DNA from: Iningainema tapete BLCC-T55
Lineage (GTDB): Bacteria > Cyanobacteriota > Cyanobacteriia > Cyanobacteriales > Nostocaceae
Length of the DNA stretch: 64,000 bases
Direction of reading: 5' to 3'
NCBI RefSeq assembly: GCF_014698965.1
Contig: NZ_JACXAE010000071.1
Coordinates: forward strand, 1 to 64,000
The position numbers and the translations under genes are program-made. Positions within the stretch are counted from its first letter, which is position 1. Every line of letters begins with the position of its first letter. Of this stretch, positions 34,350 through 43,663 are shown piece after piece. A model generated the notes under the pieces. The model saw only the letters and a list, made by a program, of their open reading frames with translations, was not told where the DNA came from and made no database searches.

Positions 34350-36152
34350 CTATCTAATATTCACCTCTTCCAATTGATTAACAGGTGCAAACGATGGAAC
34401 ACCTTTAGGGGGACTATTACTTATAAATGGTTCTACCATTTCTAGAGTGGCAACAGTTGATCGCTTCGCTATTGCTTTACCTTCTGCTTGTAAACGTTGC
34501 TTTTCACCATACTCAACCAGCTTAGCTTGAGCTGTAGCATATACGGCACTATCTTTGGGAACTTGTTGAAGAAATTTGACAGCACCATCAAAATCGTGTT
34601 CTGCTGCTTGATTATAGGCTTTTTGTAAAAAATAAGATGCTCTAACTTGGCGCTTGTGACTGTATTCAGTCATCTTTTGCTGTACTTTGCTTCCAGCATC
34701 TGTTTCTTTCGGAATTTGGTTGAGATAGTTTAATGCACCACTAAAATCTCTTGCTGCTGCTTTTGTGTAAGCTTTAGCTAATAGCTCTTTTGATTGTGCT
34801 TCTACATAAGTATGTGCTTGCTCAACCAGTTTATCTGTTTTTAATTGCCAGTACAAAATATCAGGAACTTGAGGACTAAGGCGCAGTACATCTAACCATT
34901 TACCCTCATTAAAAGCTTGTTCAGTTACTTTGTATTTTTCCGCTGCAGTTTGCCACTGATTCTGCCATTCGTCAATTGTTGCTTGCGCTTCAGGATAAAT
35001 ATCACTTGTGGTGGGAATTGATTTAGCCAGAGCGATCGCTTTTTCTAAATCCCCAGCTTGATATTCTTCTGTTGCTTTATATAAAGTTGCTGTTTCTGTT
35101 TCTGAATATGCTGGAGAACTATTAACTAGAGAATACACTCCAAATCCCAACAGCAAAGAATTAGCTGCCAAACCTACTTTCATCCCTGTAAGTAAAGGTG
35201 ATGATGTGGAGGTTTCTCCCGAATTAATATTTGTTAACTCTTTTTGCTGACCTTCTTCTCCAGATTGTAATAAAGTGTAATGTGCTTCTACAGTCTGCGC
35301 TTGGCTTTCCAATTGCATTTGCGCAAGAGCCTGCAGTACATCACTTACCGACTGATAGCGATCTTTAGAATTGTAACGAACCATTTGGCTGAGGATCGCT
35401 GCTAAATAATCGCTGATTGGTATATTGTTAAAACGCCAGATAATCTCATTGGTATGAGGATCTACTTTTAATTGCAGCGGTGATAGCCCTGTAAGTGCTT
35501 GAATAGCAATCATTCCCACAGCATATATATCACTGTTAGGCTTTGTTTGACCAATAAATTGTTCTGGTGGTATATATCCCAAAGAGGTAACAGGGATTCT
35601 ATAAATAGGTAGTACTGAATCTAAACCAAAATCCACAGGTTGGATGGAGCCAAAATCAATCAGAACTAATTTGCCATCATAAGCACGTCTAATTAAATTT
35701 TCCGGCTTAACATCACAATGAATCACTCCTTGAGCGTGAACAAATTCAAGCACACCCAAGACATCTTGTAAAAATTCGACAACTTCGCCTTCACTCCAGA
35801 GATAATTAAAACTTTGATTAATGGGCAACTCCGCAGTTAGTGAATGTCCTTCTATGAACTCTTGTACTAAGTAGAAGCGTTCATTTTCTTCAAAACAGGA
35901 GATAAGTTGAGGAATTTGTTCATGATGTCCGAGATGTTTGAGCGTTTCGGTTTCTGTAAGGAAACGCAATCTTAGGGTTTCCAAGTAACTAGAATGAGTA
36001 CTGGTAACCTTAAGCTGTTTAACGACACATTTGGGGTTGTTTGGGCTTTCGATATCTACGGCAATGTATGTTTGTCCAAACACCCCTGCTCCCAGGCTTT
36101 GGACGATTTGGTAACGTCCTTGTAATACAATACCGATCATTTGGTGAGTCAT
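34350..36152 (-). CDS. Ser/Thr protein kinase with membrane helix and helical repeat tail
   Basis: The kinase domain covers residues 8-280: GAGVFGQTYIAVD, Lys45 in CVVKQLK, HCDVKPEN with catalytic Asp147, and DFG with Asp166. The HRD motif is HCD, and the lysine of the catalytic loop is present. A hydrophobic segment at about 325-350 (GMKVGLAANSLLLGFGVYSL) crosses the membrane. The remaining part (355-575) consists of repeated helical pairs with AAxRDFSGALNYLNQIPKET-like units, containing the signature 'A..DF.GA..(Y/F)L.Q(I/V)PK'. It is convergent with the neighbouring kinase and shares the same general plan. The signal and substrates are unknown. Confidence 0.9.
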   Translation of the reverse strand: MTHQMIGIVLQGRYQIVQSLGAGVFGQTYIAVDIESPNNPKCVVKQLKVTSTHSSYLETLRLRFLTETETLKHLGHHEQIPQLISCFEENERFYLVQEFIEGHSLTAELPINQSFNYLWSEGEVVEFLQDVLGVLEFVHAQGVIHCDVKPENLIRRAYDGKLVLIDFGSIQPVDFGLDSVLPIYRIPVTSLGYIPPEQFIGQTKPNSDIYAVGMIAIQALTGLSPLQLKVDPHTNEIIWRFNNIPISDYLAAILSQMVRYNSKDRYQSVSDVLQALAQMQLESQAQTVEAHYTLLQSGEEGQQKELTNINSGETSTSSPLLTGMKVGLAANSLLLGFGVYSLVNSSPAYSETETATLYKATEEYQAGDLEKAIALAKSIPTTSDIYPEAQATIDEWQNQWQTAAEKYKVTEQAFNEGKWLDVLRLSPQVPDILYWQLKTDKLVEQAHTYVEAQSKELLAKAYTKAAARDFSGALNYLNQIPKETDAGSKVQQKMTEYSHKRQVRASYFLQKAYNQAAEHDFDGAVKFLQQVPKDSAVYATAQAKLVEYGEKQRLQAEGKAIAKRSTVATLEMVEPFISNSPPKGVPSFAPVNQLEEVNIR

Positions 36153-36455
36153 TGGCTGGTCACTTGGTCACTGCTTATATAGGTTTTCTGACATTGCCCC
36201 CTGTTTCCGGAATTCCTGATCGATTTATATATAGAGCTTTACGGTCTATGATATAAACGTTTTTTTTGAATTCTTATCCGTATTTTCCTTATTATGCTAC
36301 TTTTGTTTATAACACAATAGCCAATACCAGCACAAGGTATCAAAAACTGCCCATATTTTTATATAACTAGAAGATTTTTGACCAGAGGGCAGAGGGTAGA
36401 AGGAAATATTGTAAATTTGGATACAGAAATAAGTTTTCTATTATTAACACTGATT
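36153..36455. other. 303-base region without a gene
   Basis: Nothing convincing is coded here. It should contain the promoter of the kinase gene (minus strand). An 8-base tandem TGGTCACT/TGGTCACT lies at about 36157-36172. An AT-rich stretch, including a GGCAGAGGGTAGAAGG heptamer-like motif near 36387-36402, lies before the glucokinase stop. Confidence 0.35.
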
Positions 36456-37160
36456 CTAATCTCGCCAAAGTGCAATCCCACCTAACAAACCAGTAATATT
36501 GGAAATAATCTTCACATTGAGCGGCAGTTCGATGTTCACGTTCTCTGCTTCACCACCACCGATATAAAGAAAATCATAATTAAAAAGATGTTGTAAAGAG
36601 GCAACTGCTTTGGATAAACGGCGGTTCCATTTTTTCTCCCCAACCTTTTCTAAGGCTGCACGCCCAAGTTGTTGTTCGTAAGTTTCTTCTTTGCGAAATT
36701 GATGATGCCCCATTTCTAAATTAGGCACGAGTTTACCATTAACAAACAAAGCGGAACCAAAGCCTGTGCCTAAAGTAATTACCAATTCCACGCCAATGCC
36801 TGAAATTGCCCCTAACCCTTGCATATCGGCATCATTAATTACGCGCACAAGTGTGTTTAAGCGTTGTGATAATGCTGTTGCTAAATCAAATCCTACCCAT
36901 TCAGGATCTAAATTCACTGCTGTTTGAGTTACACCACTGCGCACTACACCAGGAAATCCTACCGAAACACGGTGAAAATCACCTTGTGTTGCGGCTAAGG
37001 CTACAATTGCATCAATCACAGCATCTGGTTTAGCAGGTTGAGGTGTTTCTGTTCTCGCTTTTTGTGTTAAAGGATTACCGTTACGATCCAACACCATCAC
37101 TTTAACGCCACTGCCACCAATATCTACAGATAAGGTGCGAATGTGACCATTTTTTTCCAT
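36456..37160 (-). CDS. ppgK: Polyphosphate glucokinase (ROK family)
   Basis: It begins RTLSVDIGGSGVKVMVLD, the ATP/polyphosphate-binding loop of the ROK family. VSVGFPGVVRSG, NLDPEWVGFDL, VINDADMQGLG with the catalytic Asp in NDAD, and VITLGTGFGSALFVNG all match polyphosphate-dependent glucokinases, and LEMGHHQF replaces the usual zinc-binding ROK motif, as in that subfamily. The enzyme phosphorylates glucose with inorganic polyphosphate in the cytoplasm. Length 234 is typical. No neighbouring gene of sugar metabolism is on the same strand, so it is likely a single-gene unit. Confidence 0.88.
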   Translation of the reverse strand: MEKNGHIRTLSVDIGGSGVKVMVLDRNGNPLTQKARTETPQPAKPDAVIDAIVALAATQGDFHRVSVGFPGVVRSGVTQTAVNLDPEWVGFDLATALSQRLNTLVRVINDADMQGLGAISGIGVELVITLGTGFGSALFVNGKLVPNLEMGHHQFRKEETYEQQLGRAALEKVGEKKWNRRLSKAVASLQHLFNYDFLYIGGGEAENVNIELPLNVKIISNITGLLGGIALWRD

Positions 37161-37358
37161 AGTGTCAAAATAGATAGTAAATATTGGGAAAAATCAAACT
37201 GTAGTTCAGAAAATCTGTATCTTATGATACAAGAATAACGTAATCATAAGAAGCTAATTATAAACTAATTGCAAACCTGTTCACAACCCACACAAGAGCA
37301 CGAGATTTGCTAGTCTAGAAATTATGGCGATCGCACAACAGCATATATAGATATAATT

Positions 37359-37862
37359 ATGAAAGTTGAGCAGAAAAATACCAATTATTATAGTCAAGAA
37401 GATGTGCAGCAGATACTACAGATCGCGATCGCACGTCAAGCTGATGAGAAAAACAAAGAATTCTCTTACGAACAACTTTTAGAAATAGCTGCTGAGTTAC
37501 AAATCTCACCAGAGTCACTGCAACAGGCAGAAAGCGAATGGCTAGTGCAACAAGGCGAAAAGCAACAGCACTTAACTTTTAACGCTTACCGTCGAGGTAA
37601 ATTCAAAAAGCGCTTGGGTAATTATACCATAGTAAATGGTGTTTTGTTGCTGATAGATTTACTCCAAGGCGGTGGTCTTTCCTGGGCGTTGTATGTTTTG
37701 CTATTCTGGGGAATACCAGTAGGTCTGGATGGTTGGAAAGCTTACCAAACTGAAGGCGAGGAGTACGAAGCAGCTTTCCAAAGGTGGTATCGCCAACGTC
37801 AGGTAAAACAATTATTTAACACAACTGTGAATAGATGGCTGAAGTCTTGGCAAATTTATTAG
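37359..37862 (+). CDS. 2TM domain-containing protein
   Basis: The first ~60 residues are hydrophilic and helical (YSQEDVQQILQIAIARQADE, then YEQLLEIAAELQISPESLQQ). Residues 80-130 carry two hydrophobic segments in FKKRLGNYTIVNGVLLLIDL and WALYVLLFWGIPVGLDGW, the '2TM' domain pattern seen in cyanobacterial and Bacteroidetes proteins. The C-terminus is basic and aromatic. It acts at the membrane; the role is unknown, although 2TM domains are found in proteins with helix-turn-helix-like or kinase partners. It follows a region of AT-rich promoter sequence with a GCGATCGC at 37326. Confidence 0.7.
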   Translation: MKVEQKNTNYYSQEDVQQILQIAIARQADEKNKEFSYEQLLEIAAELQISPESLQQAESEWLVQQGEKQQHLTFNAYRRGKFKKRLGNYTIVNGVLLLIDLLQGGGLSWALYVLLFWGIPVGLDGWKAYQTEGEEYEAAFQRWYRQRQVKQLFNTTVNRWLKSWQIY

Positions 37863-37969
37863 AGGCAGCAATGAATCAACTTACAGTAGAACAATCTCTT
37901 TTCTCTACTAGCCGTTAAGATTGGTATATTGTGCTCGTTTAAAACTTGATAAATTTTTACATTACAGCT

Positions 37970-38314
37970 ATGCCACAGACGGAGAACCTGAGAGTAAATA
38001 TCTTGTTAGAGAATAAAAATGATCGGGTAATTGCTTCTGCCCTAGAGCTACCCTCTTATCGAGTGGAAGCTGCTACTCGTGAACTGGCACTTAAAACTCT
38101 TGAGCAACTCTTAGCAACTCACCTTAAAAATACAGAAATTGTTCCTGTAGAAATTAAGGTGTCTCAAGCTACAGGCGAAGAAAATCCTTGGATTAAGTTC
38201 GCAGGCTTTTTCAAAGACGATCCATATTTTGCTCAAATTGCAGAGGCAATTCGAGCCGAAAGGGAGTCAAATGATGACTCAGAGGTTGATCCTTCCATGT
38301 ATATGGTTGAGTAG
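37970..38314 (+). CDS. Probable VapB-like antitoxin, partner of PIN toxin
   Basis: The 114-residue protein starts at the ATG 37970 (MPQTENLRVNILLENKNDR); a TTG at 37946 would add 8 residues of low plausibility. It has 'VIASALELPSYRVEAATREL' and 'TLEQLLATHLKN', a HicB/antitoxin-like opening, and an acidic C-terminus (AEAIRAERESNDDSEVD). It lies 9 bases upstream of the VapC gene in the same direction, the usual antitoxin-toxin order. I cannot name its DNA-binding family from sequence. It should bind and neutralise the PIN nuclease next to it. Confidence 0.6.
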   Translation: MPQTENLRVNILLENKNDRVIASALELPSYRVEAATRELALKTLEQLLATHLKNTEIVPVEIKVSQATGEENPWIKFAGFFKDDPYFAQIAEAIRAERESNDDSEVDPSMYMVE

Positions 38315-38323
38315 CCTTTTCTT

Positions 38324-38761
38324 ATGAGTCTATTTCTTCTGGATACGGATCATGTTTCATTGTGGTTTCGAGGGCATTCCTCAATTAGTGCTAGAGCCGC
38401 GCAATCTTCATCTAATATTACAGTTACGATTGTTACGGTTCAAGAGCTGTTTAATGGGTGGGTTGTTAATATCAACAATCCCTCCTCTGCTAATAATTTA
38501 GTCGAACTGTACACAAGGTTCTGGGCAACGGTAGAGTTTTTGCAAAGCGTGAGGATCTTAAATTTTGATGCTGCTGCTGACACACAATATCGGCGGCTAC
38601 TCAAGGAGCATCCCCCGCTCCGCAAAAATCGAATTCAGAAAGATGTGCGGATTGCAGCCATCGCTCTCTCAGTCAATGGCGTTTTAGTGACTCGCAACCA
38701 GCGCGATTTTGCGCAAGTTCCTGGCTTAGTGTTGGAAGATTGGACACAGAATAATATCTAA
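38324..38761 (+). CDS. vapC: VapC-family PIN-domain ribonuclease toxin
   Basis: The 145-residue PIN domain has Asp7 and Asp9 (LLDTDHVSLW), Glu41 (TVQELFNGW), Asp107 (QKDVRIAAIAL) and the TRNQRDFAQVPGL motif with Asp127. These are the acidic residues that bind Mg in VapC tRNA-cleaving toxins. The toxin looks intact. It begins 9 bases after the probable antitoxin, and its stop overlaps the stop of the convergent YciI gene by 4 bases. In contrast to HicA and the RelE-like gene elsewhere in this window, no sign of decay is seen. Confidence 0.85.
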   Translation: MSLFLLDTDHVSLWFRGHSSISARAAQSSSNITVTIVTVQELFNGWVVNINNPSSANNLVELYTRFWATVEFLQSVRILNFDAAADTQYRRLLKEHPPLRKNRIQKDVRIAAIALSVNGVLVTRNQRDFAQVPGLVLEDWTQNNI

Positions 38762-39027
38762 AAAGCTTGAATCCACTCTTTGACAAAATATTCAGTCCAA
38801 ATGCCATTTTGCCAGTAAGGATCGGCTTCTATTAACTGTCTTACTGTAGCTTCGTCTTCAGCTTCGTAAATGCCGAAAACTTTGGTTACATCTTTTGTTG
38901 GACCTATTGTAATTAATATACCAGATTCTTTTTGTTTTGCTAGTCCGTCGAGATGTGCTTGGCGATGGGGAGCGCGTTTTTCTAAAACGTCGTCGCAGTA
39001 GGTTCCCCACATTACGTATTTAGGCAT
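38758..39027 (-). CDS. YciI-like protein
   Basis: The sequence MPKYVMWGTYCDDVLEKRAP, then HRQAHLDGLAKQKESGILIT, is followed by GPTKDVTKVFGIYEAEDEAT and DPYWQNGIWTEYFVKEW. The conserved 'R..H.......G' (His near 22-25) and 'A.......DP......' motifs belong to the YciI/ferredoxin-like alpha-beta fold. Members are small dimeric enzymes or ligand-binding proteins of uncertain substrate. Length 89 is typical. It starts at an ATG at 39027. Confidence 0.8.
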   Translation of the reverse strand: MPKYVMWGTYCDDVLEKRAPHRQAHLDGLAKQKESGILITIGPTKDVTKVFGIYEAEDEATVRQLIEADPYWQNGIWTEYFVKEWIQAF

Positions 39028-39100
39028 GGTTGGATGTTTCGATTTTTTCTCCTCAGATTATACATTGTTGGTGCGAAATGCTGTGTACCACTTTTTTTAC

Positions 39101-39156
39101 GGAGGGAGGAGGCGGAGCCTCCTGGATGGCATTCCCAGGCTGAGCCTGGGAACGAG
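39101..39156. repeat. Palindromic dispersed repeat (GGAGGC / CCCAGGCTGAGCCTGGG)
   Basis: Two adjacent palindromes, AGGAGGCGGAGCCTCCT and TTCCCAGGCTGAGCCTGGGAA, lie between the YciI and pheT genes. Relatives with TTCCCAGTCTCCGACTGGGAA are at 52098-52170, and a degenerate one is at 1992-2097. It may assist termination of pheT. Confidence 0.75.
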
Positions 39157-39168
39157 GGGCGGGGGAAT

Positions 39169-41613
39169 CTAGCTCCTGAGGGTGACGCCGAATTTTTCTA
39201 GGAGGGTTTCGCGAACTTTGTTATGTACTGGTTCGACTTCAGCGTCGGTGAGAGTTCGATCACTTGCTCGATAGATTAAGCGGAATGCTAAACTGCGTTG
39301 CCCGGTTGGTACGTTTTCACCACGATATTCATCAAACAATTCCACTGATTCTAGTAAATCTTTGCCAGCTTGAGTAATAGCTTTTTCCAATTCGGCAACT
39401 GTTACCTTAATGGGGGAGAAAAAGGCAATATCGCGATCGCTTGCTGGGTAGGAGGAATAAGATTTGAATGCTGGGATAAGAATTTCATCTTGATCTAAAG
39501 AATCCAAAAGTACATTTAAATCCAGTTGAAATACGTATACTGAATCTGGTAAACCTCTTTCTCGTCGCAGTTGGGGATGTAGTTGTCCAAACACACCTAG
39601 CCTATTACCTCCTATCCATAGTGAGGCAGTGCGCCCTGGATGAAAGCGTCCATCACGACAATCTGGTTGATATTCTACAGATTGTAACCCAATTGATTGG
39701 AATACACTTTCTAAAATACCTTTAGCTTCAAACCAAGTCATTGGTTGTTCACGACCACTTCTATTCCATTTACTGGAGATGTTGTCGCCGCCCATTATGC
39801 CTGCTATTATATCAGTTTCTTGCAGTCCTTCTTCTTCTTGCCAGAAAATACGCCCAATTTCAAAACCATTGAGGGCACCATTGCCCTGCTCGATATTGTA
39901 AACAAAAGCATCAATTAAACCAGAGATTAAATCTGTACGCAGTGCCGAGTACTCGACAAATAGAGGATTTGCTAGTACAACCTGTCTGTCTTCGCCTGGT
40001 TTCACCAAGGAGTAGTGCATTAATTCTGTTAAACCAACTGCGCGAAAACAAGTTCGCAACTTGCGGATAATTTCTTGGTCTATTGGCAAATAACCTGCTT
40101 CTGCTCCTTCTGGGAGGGTATCACAAAAGTTGTCATAACCGTAGAGACGAGCAATTTCTTCAATTAAATCAATTTCCCGTTCTAAGTCTCGGTAACGGTA
40201 GGGTGGTACAGTTACTATCCATGTACCTTCTCCTGTTGATCTAAGTTGACAAGAGAGTGCAGTTAAGATCCGCTCAACATCAGCAGCTTGGATTTCTCCT
40301 GTTTCTTCATCCAAATCGGTTGGTCCAAGAACTTGATTAACTCGCTCTAAACGTAGTTCAATGGAACGTGACCATGTAGATGGATCTGGACGGGTATCGG
40401 CAATTGCCTGAGTCACTATAGTTCCATGCGCCAATTCAGTAATTAATGATAAGGCGCGACGTGTAGCTACTTCCAACTCAGCACGGTTAACTCCCCGTTC
40501 GTATCTACTAGAAGACTCACTTCTTAACCCTACACTCCGCGAGGATCGACGCACAGCTACAGAATCAAATAGCGCTGCTTCTAAAACTAAACTTTGCGTA
40601 CCCTCATGTACTTCTGTTTCTTCCCCTCCCATCACTCCGGCGATGGCAACGGGTTTGTCGTTAGCAGTAATTAACAAATTTTGGGTTGATAGGGTACGAG
40701 TTTGCCCATCTAAGGTTTTGAGGGTTTCCCCAGCATTGGCAAAGCGAACCCCAATTTGTAGAGACGTTCCGTCGGAACGTCTCCCCATTGATTGTAAGCG
40801 ATCGCGATCAAATGCGTGTAGTGGTTGTCCCCATTCCAACATCACATAATTAGTAATATCTACTACATTACTAATAGGACGTACACCAGCAGCACGTAGA
40901 CGCTGTTGCAGCCATTGTGGTGATGGGGCAATTTTTACTTGTTCAATTACTGTGCCAATGTATGCTGGGCAAGCTTGTGTATCTGCGATTTTTAATTGTA
41001 GAGACGTTTCATGAAACGTGTCCACATTATCTGGTGTAGAGATGGTGAGCTTTGCACCTGTTAAGGCTGCCACTTCCCGCGCTATACCTACCATACACAA
41101 AGCGTCGGCGCGGTTAGCAGTAGTAGTTACGTCTAAAATTACATCATCTAATCCTAACATTGGACGTACATCGCTACCAAGTTGTAGGTTTTCTTGGGTA
41201 AAAATATGAATTCCATCTACATCAGTGGGCAATCCCAATTCTTTCAGGGAACAAATCATCCCTACCGAGGGAACACCCCGCAATTTTGCTGGTTTTATTT
41301 TTAAGTCAATGTTGGGTAGGTAAGTGCCTACTGTTGCTACTGGTACGTAGATATCCGCACGCACATTAGACGCACCACAAACTATATTTAAAGTCTCACC
41401 CGTGCCAATATCAACTTGGCAAACACTTAGTTTATCAGCATTGGGATGAGGTTGGCGATCGAGTACTCTGCCAACAACAACGCCAGATGCCCAAGTACGG
41501 CGATCTTCAATATCTTCTACCTCAAACCCTGCCATTGTCAAGGTTTGAGCTAATTCTTCAGGATTTTGTTTTAACTCGACTAATTCCTGTAACCATTTAA
41601 GAGAAATACGCAT
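39169..41613 (-). CDS. pheT: Phenylalanyl-tRNA synthetase beta subunit
   Basis: The 814-residue protein has the N-terminal tRNA-binding domain ([39 protein letters not shown]), the B3/B4 editing domain (about 210-390), B5 domain (about 400-475), the catalytic-like core and a C-terminal FDX-ACB anticodon-binding domain ([40 protein letters not shown]). It charges tRNA-Phe together with PheS, which is not in this window. Two stretches, about residues 196-206 ([11 protein letters not shown]) and 276-286 ([11 protein letters not shown]), are encoded by palindromic repeats inserted in frame. They fall in or near editing-domain loops. Otherwise the sequence looks normal and should be functional. 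Confidence 0.95.
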   Translation of the reverse strand: MRISLKWLQELVELKQNPEELAQTLTMAGFEVEDIEDRRTWASGVVVGRVLDRQPHPNADKLSVCQVDIGTGETLNIVCGASNVRADIYVPVATVGTYLPNIDLKIKPAKLRGVPSVGMICSLKELGLPTDVDGIHIFTQENLQLGSDVRPMLGLDDVILDVTTTANRADALCMVGIAREVAALTGAKLTISTPDNVDTFHETSLQLKIADTQACPAYIGTVIEQVKIAPSPQWLQQRLRAAGVRPISNVVDITNYVMLEWGQPLHAFDRDRLQSMGRRSDGTSLQIGVRFANAGETLKTLDGQTRTLSTQNLLITANDKPVAIAGVMGGEETEVHEGTQSLVLEAALFDSVAVRRSSRSVGLRSESSSRYERGVNRAELEVATRRALSLITELAHGTIVTQAIADTRPDPSTWSRSIELRLERVNQVLGPTDLDEETGEIQAADVERILTALSCQLRSTGEGTWIVTVPPYRYRDLEREIDLIEEIARLYGYDNFCDTLPEGAEAGYLPIDQEIIRKLRTCFRAVGLTELMHYSLVKPGEDRQVVLANPLFVEYSALRTDLISGLIDAFVYNIEQGNGALNGFEIGRIFWQEEEGLQETDIIAGIMGGDNISSKWNRSGREQPMTWFEAKGILESVFQSIGLQSVEYQPDCRDGRFHPGRTASLWIGGNRLGVFGQLHPQLRRERGLPDSVYVFQLDLNVLLDSLDQDEILIPAFKSYSSYPASDRDIAFFSPIKVTVAELEKAITQAGKDLLESVELFDEYRGENVPTGQRSLAFRLIYRASDRTLTDAEVEPVHNKVRETLLEKFGVTLRS
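40757..40784. repeat. GTAGAGACG palindromic repeat inside pheT
   Basis: GAGACGTTCC (40761-40770) pairs perfectly with GGAACGTCTC (40774-40783) around a 3-base GTC loop. The sequence is nearly identical to the intergenic copy at 48599-48629. It is read in frame as part of pheT. Confidence 0.85.
40997..41026. repeat. Second, degenerate GTAGAGACG repeat inside pheT
   Basis: TGTAGAGACGTTTC is followed by ATGAAACGTGTCCACA. The arms ACGTTTC/GAAACGT pair perfectly, and the outer parts GTAGAGAC/GTGTCCAC pair imperfectly. It is in frame in pheT, about 210 bases upstream of the first copy in gene order. Confidence 0.7.
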
Positions 41614-41669
41614 TTTACTGTTTGGTGGGAATGCAAGATTAATATTATAACGAAAGACCCCAATCCTAA

Positions 41670-41702
41670 AGATACCCGACTTCTTGAAGAAGTCGGGTAT
41701 CT
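41670..41702. repeat. Palindromic repeat (AGATACCCGACTTCTT), possible terminator
   Basis: AGATACCCGACTTCTT pairs with AAGAAGTCGGGTATCT over about 16 bases with a one-base loop. It lies between pheT and the PatA-like gene on the same strand, so it can terminate the latter and separate it from pheT. Two more copies lie at 47491-47524 and 47538-47570. Confidence 0.8.
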
Positions 41703-41706
41703 AGCT

Positions 41707-43065
41707 CTACACTAGATGCATAAACACCATTTTGAGTAAATCTGCACGAGAGAAAGGTTTAGTTAAATAACCTGATGAACCCACCAATCTTGCTTTGACT
41801 TTATCTACAATTCCCTTATTTCCTGTTACCATAATAATTGGGGTATTTTTAAACATAGAGTTATTTCTAATAATTCGACATAGTTCATAACCATCTATTC
41901 CATCCATGTTCAGATCGAGTAAAATTAGATCTGGCTTATGTCTAATAATCGACATTACTGCTTTAAGTGGATCGTTAATTGTCACTACAGAAAAATTTTC
42001 ATCTTCGAGAAAACGGCTAATTTCTCTAAGAATTGTGGGACTATCATCTACAGAAACTATTTTGTAGATCTTTTGATTTGTTGCTAAGGGGACTTTTGGT
42101 GGCTCTAAGTTTTTATTGTTTGATGTTGTTAATTCTTGAGATGTATTTTTATTTTCAGATATTATTGGTTGTTGCTCAATTGGTATTTTCTCTTCAACAG
42201 GAGTAACTGGTTGAGCTTTTTGATAAATATTACTTGGTGATAATACTGAGTTAAAACCGATGGGATTACTATCGTTTTGTAGTGTTTCTTCTGAGGTTTT
42301 GGGTAATTTATCAAAAGGTGGATCTGGTTGATGTAATAAAACTGCTCCATCTAAAATGTAAGGGTATAAGTTGCGTGCTAGCTGTATTTCATCTTGATTC
42401 ATAATTACTGCTAGATGACGTAAACTAAAGCCCTTCATCCAGTATGTTAAATTTTGATTAATTTCGGGTAAATTCTGAGGCTTGACGCTATTTTGAATCC
42501 ATAAGTATGGACGCTGGTATGGAGAAGAAATTTTTGCTCCCAAAGATTGCCATCCTCGTAATCGCTCTTGACATCTTTCTGTAATTTTTTCTACATCTAG
42601 TCGGCAAATTGTTGGCAATTTATCTGAAAAATTTTTTAATTCATAAGTTCCTTGTTTGATTAACAAAAATGATTCAATTACCTCTTTAACCAATTCTTGA
42701 ATTAGTAAACCTGCTTGTTTTGATTGCAGATATCTTTGACTAATAAGCCAGCAAATAGCTTGATATTCAAAAGGCAGAGAAACTGATTCTGATTCATGAG
42801 AGTCAGGTTCAAACATCAAACGTAGTTGAACGCGGGAATCACTAGTTAGATTTGGTATTTGATGATTGAGGCGACGCAGATGGCGTTCGAGTCGATCAAA
42901 AGGTTCAACAGAATGAGTTGCATAAATTATTTTTCCCTGTTCTAAATAAATAAACCAGGAAACAGAGTTACTAGATACTTGTAAGATTGTACTCTCAAAA
43001 CAATTAGACAAGTATCGCAACAAGCTAGGCGGACGTAGTTTGGTGAATGTGCCAAAGTTACTCAT
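41707..43065 (-). CDS. PatA-type response regulator
   Basis: The N-terminal domain (about 1-210) resembles the PATAN/DUF4388-type domain of PatA: LLRYLSNCFESTILQVSSNS, then VSWFIYLEQGKIIYATHS and the 'EPFDRLERHLRRLNHQIP' phrase. A polar linker of about 90 residues rich in Asn, Gln, Pro and Thr follows (240-330). Residues 332-452 form a receiver domain with Asp340-Asp341, phospho-acceptor Asp384 in LILLDLNMDGIDGYEL, Thr414 and Lys436 in YLTKPF. This architecture occurs in PatA, which patterns heterocysts, and in pilus-associated PixG/PilG-like regulators. Which of these roles it has cannot be told here. It is followed by a palindromic repeat and lies upstream of pheT on the same strand. Confidence 0.85.
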   Translation of the reverse strand: MSNFGTFTKLRPPSLLRYLSNCFESTILQVSSNSVSWFIYLEQGKIIYATHSVEPFDRLERHLRRLNHQIPNLTSDSRVQLRLMFEPDSHESESVSLPFEYQAICWLISQRYLQSKQAGLLIQELVKEVIESFLLIKQGTYELKNFSDKLPTICRLDVEKITERCQERLRGWQSLGAKISSPYQRPYLWIQNSVKPQNLPEINQNLTYWMKGFSLRHLAVIMNQDEIQLARNLYPYILDGAVLLHQPDPPFDKLPKTSEETLQNDSNPIGFNSVLSPSNIYQKAQPVTPVEEKIPIEQQPIISENKNTSQELTTSNNKNLEPPKVPLATNQKIYKIVSVDDSPTILREISRFLEDENFSVVTINDPLKAVMSIIRHKPDLILLDLNMDGIDGYELCRIIRNNSMFKNTPIIMVTGNKGIVDKVKARLVGSSGYLTKPFSRADLLKMVFMHLV

Positions 43066-43663
43066 TTCTTTTAAGAATTTTGACGAATATTAAACCTGGC
43101 TATTTGTTGATTTTAAGTTTATGAAATGAGGTATTTTTTTTAAGGCAGAAGGCAGAAGGCAACCTTCAAACTTCTGCCTTATTCACCTATTTATCTATAT
43201 ATGTATTAAATGACAAAAAAATAAAACCATATTATGTTAGTAACTTTTTTAACTGTGTTATAATTGTTACAATTAATCACACCTCGGTTAGTGGCATCTC
43301 TCTGGGGATATATTACAGCCAAAATTACAATATTCAATCATGGGTATTTTACTCACTGAACTTTCATATAAAATATGAATATTATACATAGAATCTTTAA
43401 GATTCTGTGTTAACAAAAGTAGGTATTTTAGATTATCCTACTTATTATGTATAAATTTTGCTATTTCCACTGTTACGGACAGTGCAGTAAAGAGTGAAAT
43501 CCCTTTTGGTTCAATAAGTCTTAAGAAAAAATTTCCAAAATTTGTAGGGATTTTGGCAGCACAGAGCAGTTGACTAAATAGTAAGCTATTTAGAACCAAA
43601 AACCTTACAGATATTATCTTTTTGGTGTTTTAAACTATATACTTTGAGAAAAAGGGAACTAAT
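43066..43663. other. 598-base gene-free AT-rich region
   Basis: No open frame of note is seen. It contains a GGCAGAA heptamer repeat with a matching inverted arm at 43142-43180 (listed separately). It should hold promoters for the PatA-like gene (minus strand) and for the vWA gene (plus strand). An AAGGGA ribosome-binding site at 43652-43657 precedes the TTG start at 43664. Confidence 0.4.
43142..43180. repeat. GGCAGAA heptamer repeat with inverted arm
   Basis: AAGGCAGAAG (43142-43151) pairs with CTTCTGCCTT (43171-43180). Between them are GGCAGAA-GGCAGAA-GGCAACC tandem heptamers, running from about 43144. It is a hairpin-forming STRR element. Confidence 0.7.
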
